Shown: positions 1 to 10,095 of the stretch, piece after piece
Position numbering within the stretch: position 1 is the stretch's first letter
Layout: every line of letters begins with the position of its first letter
Assembly: GCA_018057825.1 (NCBI GenBank)
Contig: JAGPCY010000051.1
Coordinates: 1 to 59,479 of the forward strand
Direction of reading: 5' to 3'
Origin: Kofleriaceae bacterium
GTDB lineage: Bacteria; Myxococcota_A; Polyangia; Haliangiales; Haliangiaceae
DNA length: 59,479 nt
Program-made: the position numbers and the translations under genes
The notes under the pieces: generated by a model
The model's database searches: none
What the model was told of the DNA's origin: nothing
Seen by the model: only the letters and a program-made list of their open reading frames with translations

Positions 1-2
1 TC

Positions 3-107
3 CTGCCGCCACGTCGCTCGCATCGTCGCTACGACCGCGTCGTCAAACGCAAGGACAGTCCCTACGCGCGTAAGTCCACGGCTCACCGGGCGAAAGGCGT
101 TAACTGA
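3..107 (+). CDS. C-terminal fragment of an unknown basic protein
   Basis: An open frame enters from the left edge and stops at TGA 105-107. The 34 visible residues are strongly basic and end in RKSTAHRAKGVN. I do not recognise the family. The fragment has no visible start and is followed by the purine-rich hexanucleotide repeat. The frame could also be chance, since open frames are common at this GC content. Confidence 0.35.
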   Translation: MPPRRSHRRYDRVVKRKDSPYARKSTAHRAKGVN

Positions 108-113
108 CCGGCA

Positions 114-241
114 TTGGAGACCGAGACCGAGGCGGAGACCGAGACCGAGGCGGAGGCCGAGGCGGAGGCGGAGACCGAGACCGAGGCCGAGACCGAGAGG
201 AGGCCGAGACCGAGAGGGAGGGCGAGGCCGAGGCGGAGGGG
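114..241. repeat. GAGACC/GAGGCC hexanucleotide repeat tract
   Basis: About 128 bases are made almost entirely of degenerate 6-base units GAGACC, GAGGCG and GAGGCC. The tract lies between the leftmost fragment and the 3' end of the kinase gene. The same repeat appears reverse-complemented at 29961-30160 inside the tRNA array, so it is a dispersed family in this genome and not a local accident. Confidence 0.85.
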
Positions 242-2296
<2,055 letters not shown>

Positions 2297-2329
2297 GCCG
2301 CGACGATAGCGCGGTCGGCCGCCGCGCGC

Positions 2330-3250
2330 CTACGGCATCGGGAACGACAGCGCGACCGGGACGTGATCGCTCACCTGGCGCTGGTAGCCGGGGTACTGCT
2401 GGCCGAGCGGCACCACTACCGCGTCGCGCGCGCCGACCTCGTCGGCCAGGCCGGCGGTGGTGAGGATGTGATCGATCGCGCTGCCGCTGGGGAGGAAGGT
2501 CGCGGCGCCGGCGTTGGCGGCCGCCGCCGAGCGCAAGACGTAGCGGTCCGCGGCCAGGAGCGGCGCCAGCACGGCCTGGCCGGCTGCGGTGGTGATCCGC
2601 TCGTTGTAGTCGCCCAGCACGATCACCTCGTCCTCGCCGCCGCCGTCGACCTGCGCGCGCAGGTAGGCGTCGAGGCTGCGGGCCGCGGCCGCGCGCCGAG
2701 CGGCGTCCTCGTCGGTGGTGCCGGCCTTCAGGTGGACGCCGATCACGTCGACGGTGAGCGCGCCGACCGTCACCGGGACCCGGAACGGCGGGCGCGGGAA
2801 GCCGTAGCTGTCGGTGACGAACAGGAGCTCGGGCGTGCCGACGGTGGCGATCGCGGGCCGGTAGATGAGGCCGATCTTCTGGTACGAGGTCGGCGTGTAG
2901 CGGTGGGTCGACAGGACCCCGTCGTGCTCGGGCAACCGGGCCAGCAGCTCGTTCCACGCGGCGTCGCTGGCGATCTCTTCGACGACGACCAGATCGAGGT
3001 CGAGGCTGGTGATCAGATCGGCGACGATCGCGGGCGTGTCGGCGGTGGCCGGGAAGTTCTCAATGTTCCAGCACGCCAGATCGAGGGTGGCGGCCGAGCC
3101 GATCGCGGGCACCAGACCCGACAGCGGCGGTCGGTAGCCGTCGATCGCGCCGTCGTCGGGGCCGGCGTCGGCGGTCGCGCCATCTCGCAGATCGCAGCCC
3201 GCCGCCAGGAGCGTGGCGAGGATCACGGCGGCGCGGGCAGTGACGGCCAT
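2330..3250 (-). CDS. Endonuclease/exonuclease/phosphatase-family lipoprotein
   Basis: 306 aa. The start at 3250 gives a signal peptide with lipobox LLAAGC, so the mature protein is probably a lipoprotein. The fold is the EEP/DNase I-like superfamily: the first strand motif CWNIENF, the GVHLKAG strand, the metal/catalytic motif GDYNE and the C-terminal SDHVPV are all present in order. Members hydrolyse phosphodiester or phosphomonoester bonds in DNA, sphingolipids or inositol phosphates. The substrate cannot be told from sequence, but export suggests an extracellular role such as nuclease or lipid hydrolase. It is followed by the kinase gene after 33 nt. The longer open frame extending upstream to about 4.9 kb is a shadow of the FAD enzyme. 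Confidence 0.88.
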   Translation of the reverse strand: MAVTARAAVILATLLAAGCDLRDGATADAGPDDGAIDGYRPPLSGLVPAIGSAATLDLACWNIENFPATADTPAIVADLITSLDLDLVVVEEIASDAAWNELLARLPEHDGVLSTHRYTPTSYQKIGLIYRPAIATVGTPELLFVTDSYGFPRPPFRVPVTVGALTVDVIGVHLKAGTTDEDAARRAAAARSLDAYLRAQVDGGGEDEVIVLGDYNERITTAAGQAVLAPLLAADRYVLRSAAAANAGAATFLPSGSAIDHILTTAGLADEVGARDAVVVPLGQQYPGYQRQVSDHVPVALSFPMP

Positions 3251-3291
3251 GCCTTCGGGTAGCACGGACCGCCGGGCCGCGGCGAGCGCGA

Positions 3292-4905
3292 TCACCCGCC
3301 GCCCGCGATCGCCCGCGCGACCCGGACGCCGTCGAGCGCGGCCGAGACGATGCCGCCGGCGTAGCCGGCGCCTTCGCCGCACGGATAGAGGTCGGCCAGG
3401 CCCGGGCTGGTGAGCGTCGACGGATCGCGCGGCACCCGCACCGGCGACGAGGTCCGCGACTCGACGCCGACCACGATCGCGTCGGCGGTGACGTAGCCGC
3501 GGAGCTGGCGCTCGAACTGCGGGAGCGCGGCGCGCAGGCGGGCCGCGAGGTCGAGGCCCGAGGCGGCCAGCACCTCGCCGACGTCGGTGGCGGTGACGCC
3601 CGGCACATAGCTCGCGGCCGGCGTGGTGGTCGAGCCGCGCCGGGCTACGAAGTCGGTGACCCGGGTCGCCGGGGCCCGCAGCGCGCCGCCGCCGGCGGTC
3701 GCCGCCGCCACCTCGATCCGGCGCTGCAGCTCGATGCCGGCCAGCGGCCCGCGCAGGCCGAGGGCCGCCAGGTCGGCCAGCTCGACCGCGACCACCAGCC
3801 CGCTGTTGGCGTAGGGCGAGTCGCGCCGCGACAAGCTCATGCCGTTCACCACCACGCCGTCGGGCTCGGTGGCGGCCGGGACGATCCATCCACCCGGGCA
3901 CATGCAGAACGAGAACACCCCGCGCGGCCCGTTCGCGCCGTCGGTGGTGTGGGCGATCCGATAGGCGGCGGCGCGCAGCCGCGGGTGGCCGGCGGCGCCG
4001 CCGTACTGCGTGCGATCGATCAGCGCCTGCGGGTGTTCGATCCGGACCCCGACCGCGAACGGCTTGGCCTCGAGGTCGACCCCGACCGCGGCCAGCATCG
4101 GCCAGACGTCGCGGGCCGAGTGCCCGGTGGCGATCACGACCGCGCGCCCGGTGAGCTGGCGGCCGTCGGCGAGCTGGACTCCGGCGGCGCGGCGGCGACC
4201 GCCGTGGTCCTCGACGAGGATCGCGGTGACCTTGGCCGGCAGCTCGAAGCGGACCCCGACCGCCTCGAGGCGTTCGCGCATCGCGGTCAGGACCTTGGGC
4301 AACCGATTCGAGCCGATGTGCGGGCGGGCGTCGACCAGGATGTCGGCCGGCGCGCCGTGCAGCGCGAGGACCTCGATCACGTCGCGGACGTCGCCGCGCT
4401 TGTGGGCCCGGGTGTAGAGCTTGCCGTCGGAGTAGGTGCCGGCGCCGCCCTCGCCGAAGCAGTAGTTGCTGTCGGGATCGACGCGGCCGTGCTGGGTCAG
4501 GCCCTTCAGGTCCCGGCGCCGCGCCTGCACTAGCTTGCCGCGATCGACGACGATCGCGGCGATCCCGGCGCGCGCGAGCTGGTACGCGCAGTACAGACCC
4601 GCCGGACCGGCGCCGACGACGATCACCGGGTCGCCGGCGACCGCGATCGGGTGGGGCGCGCCCAGGGCCGGCGGCGCGTCGGGCCGGGCGCCGACCGTCA
4701 GGTGGAACCGCACCCGGTGGTGGCGCGCGTCGATGGCGCGGCGGCGGACCTCGAGGAGCGGGAGCTGCGCCGGCTCGACCGACAGCTTGTCGGCCACCGC
4801 GGCCCGGACCTCGGGGGCGTCGGCCTCGAGGCTGGGCGCGTCGAGGGGCAGGTCGAGCTCGAGCTCGAGGTCGTCGTCCCAGCTCGCCGGCTCGGGCGCG
4901 GTCAT
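3292..4905 (-). CDS. FAD-dependent dehydrogenase (COG2509-like)
   Basis: About 537 aa from ATG 4905, which has AGGA nine bases upstream; a GTG at 4923 is the longer alternative. A short N-terminal domain precedes a Rossmann dinucleotide fold with VVGAGPAGLYCAYQLA around residue 95. The family signature CFGEGGAGTYSDGKL follows, then the second flavoprotein motif VVIATGHSARD and a C-terminal GEGAGYAGGIVSAALDG segment. This is the uncharacterised NAD(P)/FAD-dependent oxidoreductase family found in many bacteria; the electron acceptor and substrate are unknown. It lies 41 nt upstream of the lipoprotein gene on the same strand but looks functionally unrelated. Confidence 0.9.
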   Translation of the reverse strand: MTAPEPASWDDDLELELDLPLDAPSLEADAPEVRAAVADKLSVEPAQLPLLEVRRRAIDARHHRVRFHLTVGARPDAPPALGAPHPIAVAGDPVIVVGAGPAGLYCAYQLARAGIAAIVVDRGKLVQARRRDLKGLTQHGRVDPDSNYCFGEGGAGTYSDGKLYTRAHKRGDVRDVIEVLALHGAPADILVDARPHIGSNRLPKVLTAMRERLEAVGVRFELPAKVTAILVEDHGGRRRAAGVQLADGRQLTGRAVVIATGHSARDVWPMLAAVGVDLEAKPFAVGVRIEHPQALIDRTQYGGAAGHPRLRAAAYRIAHTTDGANGPRGVFSFCMCPGGWIVPAATEPDGVVVNGMSLSRRDSPYANSGLVVAVELADLAALGLRGPLAGIELQRRIEVAAATAGGGALRAPATRVTDFVARRGSTTTPAASYVPGVTATDVGEVLAASGLDLAARLRAALPQFERQLRGYVTADAIVVGVESRTSSPVRVPRDPSTLTSPGLADLYPCGEGAGYAGGIVSAALDGVRVARAIAGGG

Positions 4906-4969
4906 CGGCCGGCATCCTGCCACGGCGCTGGTCGCCGCGGGCCGGGCGTGGTCGACGATCGCCCGGTCG

Positions 4970-6421
4970 TCACGCCGAGGCGCGCGGGCGCGGCCCGCGG
5001 GTGGCGAGGTCGTGGGCGAGGTGGCCGAGCAGATCGAGGGCGCTGGCGATCCGCGGCGTGAACGGCTGGCCGCACGACAGCCGCACGCACGAGGTGAAGC
5101 GCTGCTGGCGAGCCGAGAACACCGGGCCGGGCGCGATCGCGACGCCGCGGGCCAGCGCGCGCTCCTGCAAGATCAGCGCGTCGACCGCGCCGGGCAGCTC
5201 GACCCACAGGACGAAGCCGCCGCGCGGCGCCGACACCCGCGTGCCCTCGGGCAGACGGGCGATGACCTCGTCGCGGTAGCGCGCGACCTGACCGGCGACG
5301 ACGTGGCGCAGCCGGCGCAAGTGGCGATCGTAGCCACCCGACGCCAGCATCTCCGCGACCGCCATGCCGGGCAGGGTCGGGTTGGCCAGCGACTGCGAGA
5401 ACTTCAGGCGTTCGACCAGGTCTTGATAGCGGCCGGGGGCGATCCACCCGACCCGATAGCCGGGCGCCAGGGTCTTCGACACCGAGCCGCACAGGAGCAC
5501 GCGGCCGTCGCGATCGAAGGCCTTGACCGGGCGCGGCCGCGTGCCGTCGAAGCACAGCTCACCGTAGACGTCGTCCTCGATGATCGGCACGTCGTGGCGG
5601 ACCGCGAGCTGGTACAGCCCGGCGCGGGCGTCGTCGGGCATGACCGAGCCCAGCGGGTTGGCCGCGGTCGGCATCGTCACGATCGCGCGGATCGCGGTGG
5701 CGCGCAGCGCGGCGTGGAGCGCCGCCAGATCGATGCCGTCGCGCGGGTGGGCCGGGACCTCGACCACCCGCAGGCCCAGGGCCTCGATGGTCTGGAGGAT
5801 GCCGAAGAAGGTCGGCGACTCGACGACCACCGCGTCGCCCGGCCGGGTCACCGCGCGCAGCGCCAGCGTGATCGCCTCGGTCGCGCCGATCGTCGCGACG
5901 AAGTCGTGCTCGGTCAGCGGCGCGCCCCACGACACCGAGCGGCGGGCCAGCGCCCGGCGCAGCGTGATCAGGCCGGGCGGGGTGTCGTCCTTGGCGCCCA
6001 GGGTCGTGACCTCGCGGGCCAGCGCGGCGGCGATGCGGTTGAGCGCCGCGACCTTGAGTGTCGCCGGATCGAGGTAGGCGGCGGCCAGCGGCACCACGCC
6101 GGGGTCGCGCAGCGCGGTCAGCAGGCGGGTGATGCCGTCGGACACCGCCGGGCGGGTCGCGGTCACCGACTTGCGCGGCGGCCGCGGCGCGTCGCCGCCG
6201 TCGGCGTGGCGGCGCACGAAGTAGCCCGACTTGGGGCGGGCCTCGACCAGGCCGGCGCCCTCGAGGCGGTCGTAGGCCGCGACCACCGTCGCGACCGACA
6301 GCGCGCGATCCTCGGCCAGCCGACGCACCGACGGCAGCCGGGCCCCGGCGCGCAGCGCGCCGCGCTCGATCGCGTCGCCCAGCTCGGCGGCGAGCTGCTC
6401 GTAGAGGAAGTCGGCGGGCAT
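4970..6421 (-). CDS. MocR-type GntR regulator with aminotransferase domain
   Basis: 483 aa from ATG 6421. The N-terminal winged helix (about residues 1-75, RLPSVRRLAEDRALS) is a GntR HTH. After a linker comes a fold-type I PLP aminotransferase domain (about 110-470) with ANPLG, the aspartate segment IIEDDVYGEL and the PLP-lysine motif GSVSKTLAPGYRVGW. MocR proteins are transcription factors that sense PLP or amino-acid ligands through this domain; some retain catalytic activity. It is divergently transcribed from the YedA-like exporter, and a 16-bp inverted repeat lies between them, so the exporter is the likely target. Frames upstream of 6421 run into that intergenic region and are not used. 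Confidence 0.93.
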   Translation of the reverse strand: MPADFLYEQLAAELGDAIERGALRAGARLPSVRRLAEDRALSVATVVAAYDRLEGAGLVEARPKSGYFVRRHADGGDAPRPPRKSVTATRPAVSDGITRLLTALRDPGVVPLAAAYLDPATLKVAALNRIAAALAREVTTLGAKDDTPPGLITLRRALARRSVSWGAPLTEHDFVATIGATEAITLALRAVTRPGDAVVVESPTFFGILQTIEALGLRVVEVPAHPRDGIDLAALHAALRATAIRAIVTMPTAANPLGSVMPDDARAGLYQLAVRHDVPIIEDDVYGELCFDGTRPRPVKAFDRDGRVLLCGSVSKTLAPGYRVGWIAPGRYQDLVERLKFSQSLANPTLPGMAVAEMLASGGYDRHLRRLRHVVAGQVARYRDEVIARLPEGTRVSAPRGGFVLWVELPGAVDALILQERALARGVAIAPGPVFSARQQRFTSCVRLSCGQPFTPRIASALDLLGHLAHDLATRGPRPRASA

Positions 6422-6450
6422 GGGCGCAGTGTATCGGGCGCGATCGCGCG

Positions 6451-6545
6451 CGACCAGCACAGTTCGACCCGCCGTCGGGTGGCACAGCCCCGGCCGCGGC
6501 ATCTGTACGGGCACGAGCTCGGTCCGTCGCGAACTGTGCTGGTCG
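6451..6545. promoter_or_regulatory. Inverted-repeat operator candidate between MocR and exporter genes
   Basis: Two perfect 16-base arms, CGACCAGCACAGTTCG at 6451-6466 and its reverse complement at 6530-6545, are separated by 63 bases. They sit in the 178-nt divergent intergenic region. The wide spacing fits a dimer contacting two sites with looping, as proposed for MocR regulators; binding is inferred. Confidence 0.5.
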
Positions 6546-6599
6546 GCCGCCGGGGCGCTGTGCCTGGTCGCTGGCGCCGGCCGTGGCAACCTGGGCGCG

Positions 6600-7523
6600 A
6601 TGTCCACCGCGGCGACCAGGACGCGCACCCACCTGTACCTCGCGCTGGCCGCGGTCTACGTGATCTGGGGCTCGACCTACCTGGCCATGCGGATCGCGGT
6701 CGAGACCCTCCCGCCCATGCTGATGGGGGCCGGCCGGTTCGTGCTGGCCGGCGCGCTCCTCGGTGGGCTGGCCCGGGTCACCGGCACGCCGTGGCCGCGG
6801 CCGCGGCAGTGGCTGGCCGCGGTGCCGATCGGCGCGCTCCTGTTCGTCGGTGGCAACGGCCTGGTCGCGCTGGCCGAGACCGAGGTGTCGTCGGGGCTGG
6901 CCGCCCTGGTGTGCGCGACCATGCCGCTGTGGATGGCGGCCTTCGCGGCGCTGGCCGGCGAGCGGCCGCAGGCCCGCGAGTGGCTGGGCATCGCGCTGGG
7001 CCTCGCCGGGGTCGGGCTCCTGGTCGGCGGCGCCGAGCTGTCGGCCACGCCGACCGCGACCGCGATCCTGTGCGGCTCGCCGCTGGCCTGGGCGCTGGGC
7101 TCGCTCCTCGCTCGGCGCTGGTCGGCCGGGACCGGGCTGCACGCCGCCGCCGCGCCGATGTTGACCGGTGGGGTGTGCCTGCTGATCGCGGCGCTGGCCC
7201 GCGGCGAGACCTGGCCGGCCGCGCCCAGCGCGCGCTCGCTCGCGGCCTGGGTCTACCTGCTCGTCCTCGGCTCGCTGGTGGCGTTCTCGGCCTACGCTTG
7301 GCTCCTCAAGCACGCGCGCCCGGCGGTGGCCACGAGCTACGCCTTCGTCAACCCGGTCTTGGCGGTGCTCCTCGGCGTCGTCCTGGCCGGCGAGCCGTTG
7401 ACCGCGGCGACCGCGATCGCGGCCCCGCTGGTGATCGCGGCGGTGGTGCTGGTGACCGCGCGGCCGCGGCCGCGACCGACCGCCCCGGCCGCCCCGGTTG
7501 GGGCCACGCCCATCGAGGCGTGA
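6600..7523 (+). CDS. yedA: EamA/DMT-family exporter, YedA-like
   Basis: 307 aa from ATG 6600, with ten predicted hydrophobic segments in two EamA repeats. It carries the family's first-helix motif VIWGSTYLAMRIAVETLPP and the mirrored second half ATSYAFVNPVLAVLLG. The sequence pattern is closest to E. coli YedA, an inner-membrane drug/metabolite exporter whose substrate is not well defined. It is divergent from the MocR-type regulator, which commonly controls such exporters of amino acids or related amines, so export of an amino-acid-like compound is a reasonable inference. Upstream frames from 6420 overlap the operator region and are excluded. Confidence 0.9.
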   Translation: MSTAATRTRTHLYLALAAVYVIWGSTYLAMRIAVETLPPMLMGAGRFVLAGALLGGLARVTGTPWPRPRQWLAAVPIGALLFVGGNGLVALAETEVSSGLAALVCATMPLWMAAFAALAGERPQAREWLGIALGLAGVGLLVGGAELSATPTATAILCGSPLAWALGSLLARRWSAGTGLHAAAAPMLTGGVCLLIAALARGETWPAAPSARSLAAWVYLLVLGSLVAFSAYAWLLKHARPAVATSYAFVNPVLAVLLGVVLAGEPLTAATAIAAPLVIAAVVLVTARPRPRPTAPAAPVGATPIEA

Positions 7524-7529
7524 GCGCGC

Positions 7530-8357
7530 TCAGCCCTGGGCGCGCCGGCCGACCAGCTTGTCGACCTGGGCCTGCATCCGCCGCTTGACCCGATCGCCGA
7601 GCGCGCGCGGCGCCAGGCGCTCGAGGCCCCAGGCCGCCCAGGCCTCGGGCCCGACCGGTCGGATCGCGGCGTCGGTGCCGAGCACACCGACGATCGCGTC
7701 GGCCACCCGGGTCGGCGGCCAGCCCTTCTGGAACTGCCGCCGCGCCGCCGCGCGCAGGCCCTCGCCCTGCGCGAACAGTCCGCCGTCGATGATCGCGGTG
7801 TTGATCATCCCCGGGCAGATCGCGGTCGCGCGCACGCCGGTTGTGGCCAGCTCGGCCCGCATCGACAAGGTCATGCCCAGGACCGCGTACTTCGACGCCT
7901 GGTACGCGACCACCCGCGCGGTCGGGAAGAAGCCCAGCATCGAGGACAGGTTGACGACGTGGCCGCGCCCGCGCGCGACCATCGCCGGCACGAAGTAGTG
8001 GCAGCCATAGACCACGCCCATCAGGTTGACGCGCAGCGTTTGATCCCAGTCGGCCAGCGGGGTGTCGAGGATGCCGCCCGACTGGCCGATGCCGGCGTTG
8101 TTGACCAGGACGTCGACGCCGGGCTGGAGCCGGTGACAGGCCTCGGCCAGGGCCGCCATCGCCGCGCGATCGCCGACGTCGACCACCTCGGCCAGCGCGA
8201 CCGCGGCCCCGAGCTCGGTCGCCACCGCGTCGAGGCGCGCGCGATCGACGTCGGTGATCACCACCCGCGCGCCCTTGGCGGCCAGGGCGAGGGCGGTGGC
8301 GCGACCGATGCCGCTGCCGGCGCCGGTCACGACCGCGAGCGCGCCGTCGAGCTTCAC
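7530..8357 (-). CDS. Short-chain dehydrogenase/reductase
   Basis: 275 aa from GTG 8357. Classical SDR: cofactor loop TGAGSGIG near residue 12, an aspartate after strand 2 (VVITDVDRA) indicating NAD(H) preference, NNAG, and the catalytic Ser/YxxxK pair in NLSSMLGF and VAYQASKYA. The C-terminal 45 residues are basic and helical, probably membrane-associated. The start codon overlaps the stop of the preceding metal-dependent-hydrolase gene (GTGA, 8354-8357), so the two are translationally coupled. The pair is divergent from a TetR gene and resembles lipid or alcohol oxidation modules; the true substrate is unknown. Confidence 0.92.
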   Translation of the reverse strand: MKLDGALAVVTGAGSGIGRATALALAAKGARVVITDVDRARLDAVATELGAAVALAEVVDVGDRAAMAALAEACHRLQPGVDVLVNNAGIGQSGGILDTPLADWDQTLRVNLMGVVYGCHYFVPAMVARGRGHVVNLSSMLGFFPTARVVAYQASKYAVLGMTLSMRAELATTGVRATAICPGMINTAIIDGGLFAQGEGLRAAARRQFQKGWPPTRVADAIVGVLGTDAAIRPVGPEAWAAWGLERLAPRALGDRVKRRMQAQVDKLVGRRAQG

Positions 8358-9253
8358 GCCAGCCCCCGGGCGGTCGCCAGCTCGGCGCCAGCGGCGTCGG
8401 CCTTGGCCAGGAGCTGGCCGGCCAGGTGGTAGTTGTCGTCGTGATCGGGGTGGAAGTCGCGGCGCAGGTAGGCGCGGATGCCGCGCAGGAAGACCCGGCG
8501 GAAGATCGGCTCGGTGGGGCGGGCCTCGCGGATCGAGCGCAGCTCGCGGCGGGCCGCCCGCGGCGACACCCCGTCTTGCCACAAGAGGTACGCGGTCGCG
8601 GTCAGCCACATCGACGCCAGCATCGCGGTCGACATCGCCAGGCCGGCGATGCGCAGCGCGTACGACGAGTTGACCTGCTGGAGCACGTCGAAGGCCACCG
8701 ACTTGTGCTCGAGCTCTTCGGCGGCGTGCCAGTACAGGAGCTGGCGCATCGCCGGGTGGGCGTGCTCGAGGGGCATGTCGGCGGCGGCGCCGGCCGCCAT
8801 GATCGCGGTGTAGTGCTCGGCGGCGGCGGTCGCGGCCAGGCGCAGGGCCGGCGGCGCCACGCGCTCGAGGAGCGTGTAGCTCAGCCACTCGTAGACCTTG
8901 AGGAAGCGATCGATCTCGTAGCCCTGGGCCCGCATGGTCGCGAAGAAGTCCTCGTGGGAGCGGGCGTGGCGCCCCTCCTGGCCGCCGAAGCCCTTGATCG
9001 CGGCGCGCAGCGCCGGGTCCTCGATCCGCTCGAGGTAGTGATAGACCGAGCGCACGAAGAACCGCTCGCCGGCCGGGAACAGGAGGTTGACGCCGTTGGA
9101 GATCTGGGTCGGGACCGCCAGGCCGGCGAACCAGTGCTTGGGCACGTCGGCGAACTCGCGCGGGCCCGAGCGCGGGGCGATCGGCGGGCGGGCGGCGGAC
9201 GATGCGGCCGGGGCCGCGGCGGGGGTGGTCGACGACGGGTGGGTGGTGATCAT
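8354..9253 (-). CDS. Metal-dependent hydrolase of the PF10118 family
   Basis: 299 aa. After a disordered N-terminus of about 35 residues comes an all-helical domain with diiron-type ligands: GFGGQEGRHARSH, EHYTAIM and HAAEELEHKSV. This is the DUF/PF10118 'predicted metal-dependent hydrolase' family, ferritin-like in its ligand spacing, found beside SDRs and TetR regulators in Proteobacteria and Actinobacteria. The reaction is not established; a role in hydrophobic substrate or lipid metabolism is inferred from context. It heads the two-gene unit with the SDR (4-nt overlap), and its promoter region contains the palindrome at 9304-9324. Confidence 0.88.
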   Translation of the reverse strand: MITTHPSSTTPAAAPAASSAARPPIAPRSGPREFADVPKHWFAGLAVPTQISNGVNLLFPAGERFFVRSVYHYLERIEDPALRAAIKGFGGQEGRHARSHEDFFATMRAQGYEIDRFLKVYEWLSYTLLERVAPPALRLAATAAAEHYTAIMAAGAAADMPLEHAHPAMRQLLYWHAAEELEHKSVAFDVLQQVNSSYALRIAGLAMSTAMLASMWLTATAYLLWQDGVSPRAARRELRSIREARPTEPIFRRVFLRGIRAYLRRDFHPDHDDNYHLAGQLLAKADAAGAELATARGLA

Positions 9254-9303
9254 CGGTGCACTCGACGGGCAGTCCGGCCCGCTCGCAGACCCAGTATGGT
9301 GCT

Positions 9304-9324
9304 CTATTGACCGGCGGTCAATAG
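9304..9324. promoter_or_regulatory. TetR-type operator palindrome
   Basis: Perfect palindrome with 9-base arms CTATTGACC and GGTCAATAG around GGC. It lies 51 bases upstream of the hydrolase start and 76 upstream of the TetR start, in the divergent intergenic region. The TTGACCG-n-CGGTCAA form is typical of TetR-family sites. Autorepression and repression of the hydrolase-SDR unit are inferred. Confidence 0.65.
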
Positions 9325-9399
9325 GTGATCGTCATCGGCCCGTGCGCGGGGGGCGGCGCCCGGTTGCGGTCGCGCCCGGCCCCGCGGTACCCATGAGGC

Positions 9400-10095
9400 G
9401 TGGGTCTCCCTCGCACCCCGGGACGGCGCGTCGCCCGCGCGGTGGCGCGAGCGTTGACCAAGCCGCGGCCACGGCGGCGGGTCCGCCTCGACAACGACGC
9501 TCGCCGCGCCCAGCTCCTCGAGGTCGGTCGCAAGACCTTCGCCGAGCGCACCTACGACGAGGTCTCGATCGACGACCTGGCGCGATCGGCCGGGATCTCG
9601 AAGGGGCTCCTCTACCACTACTTCCCGACCAAGCGCGATCTGTACGTCGCCGGGCTGCGCGCCACCGCCGACGAGCTCCTGACCAAGACCGTGGCCGCGG
9701 CCGCGCCGCACCTGCCGCCCCTCGAGCGGATCCGCGCCGGCCTCGACGCCTACCTCGACTTCGTGATCGCCCACGCCCGGCCGTTCTCGGCGCTGCTCCG
9801 CGGCGGCATCGGCTCTGATCCCGAGGTGGTCGGCGTGATCGAGTCGACCCGGACCGCGTACGTCGAGCGCCTGCTCACCGATACCGAGAGCACGCCGCTG
9901 GCGGTGGCCGCGGCCTCCGAGGTGCCCCTGGTCCGCATCGGCGTCCGCGGCTGGCTCGGCTTCGTCGAGGCCGCCAGCCTCGAGTGGCTCCAGCTCGGTC
10001 GCCCCGATCGCCGGGCCTTGCGCGACCTGTTGATCGACACCTTGCTGGCGACCCTGCGCACCGTCCTCGGGCCGTCGACCTCGGGGGCCTGGTGA
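9400..10095 (+). CDS. TetR-family transcriptional regulator
   Basis: 231 aa from GTG 9400, although the first 30 basic residues make a downstream start possible. The HTH region (about 31-80) reads ARRAQLLEVGRKTFAER then SIDDLARSAGISKGLLYHYF, a clear TetR_N domain. The C-terminal helical domain would bind a small, probably hydrophobic ligand. It is divergent from the hydrolase-SDR pair with a palindrome between. Its stop overlaps the GTG start of the next gene (GTGA at 10092-10095), so it also heads the peptidase-like operon downstream and probably controls both directions. Confidence 0.93.
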   Translation: MGLPRTPGRRVARAVARALTKPRPRRRVRLDNDARRAQLLEVGRKTFAERTYDEVSIDDLARSAGISKGLLYHYFPTKRDLYVAGLRATADELLTKTVAAAAPHLPPLERIRAGLDAYLDFVIAHARPFSALLRGGIGSDPEVVGVIESTRTAYVERLLTDTESTPLAVAAASEVPLVRIGVRGWLGFVEAASLEWLQLGRPDRRALRDLLIDTLLATLRTVLGPSTSGAW

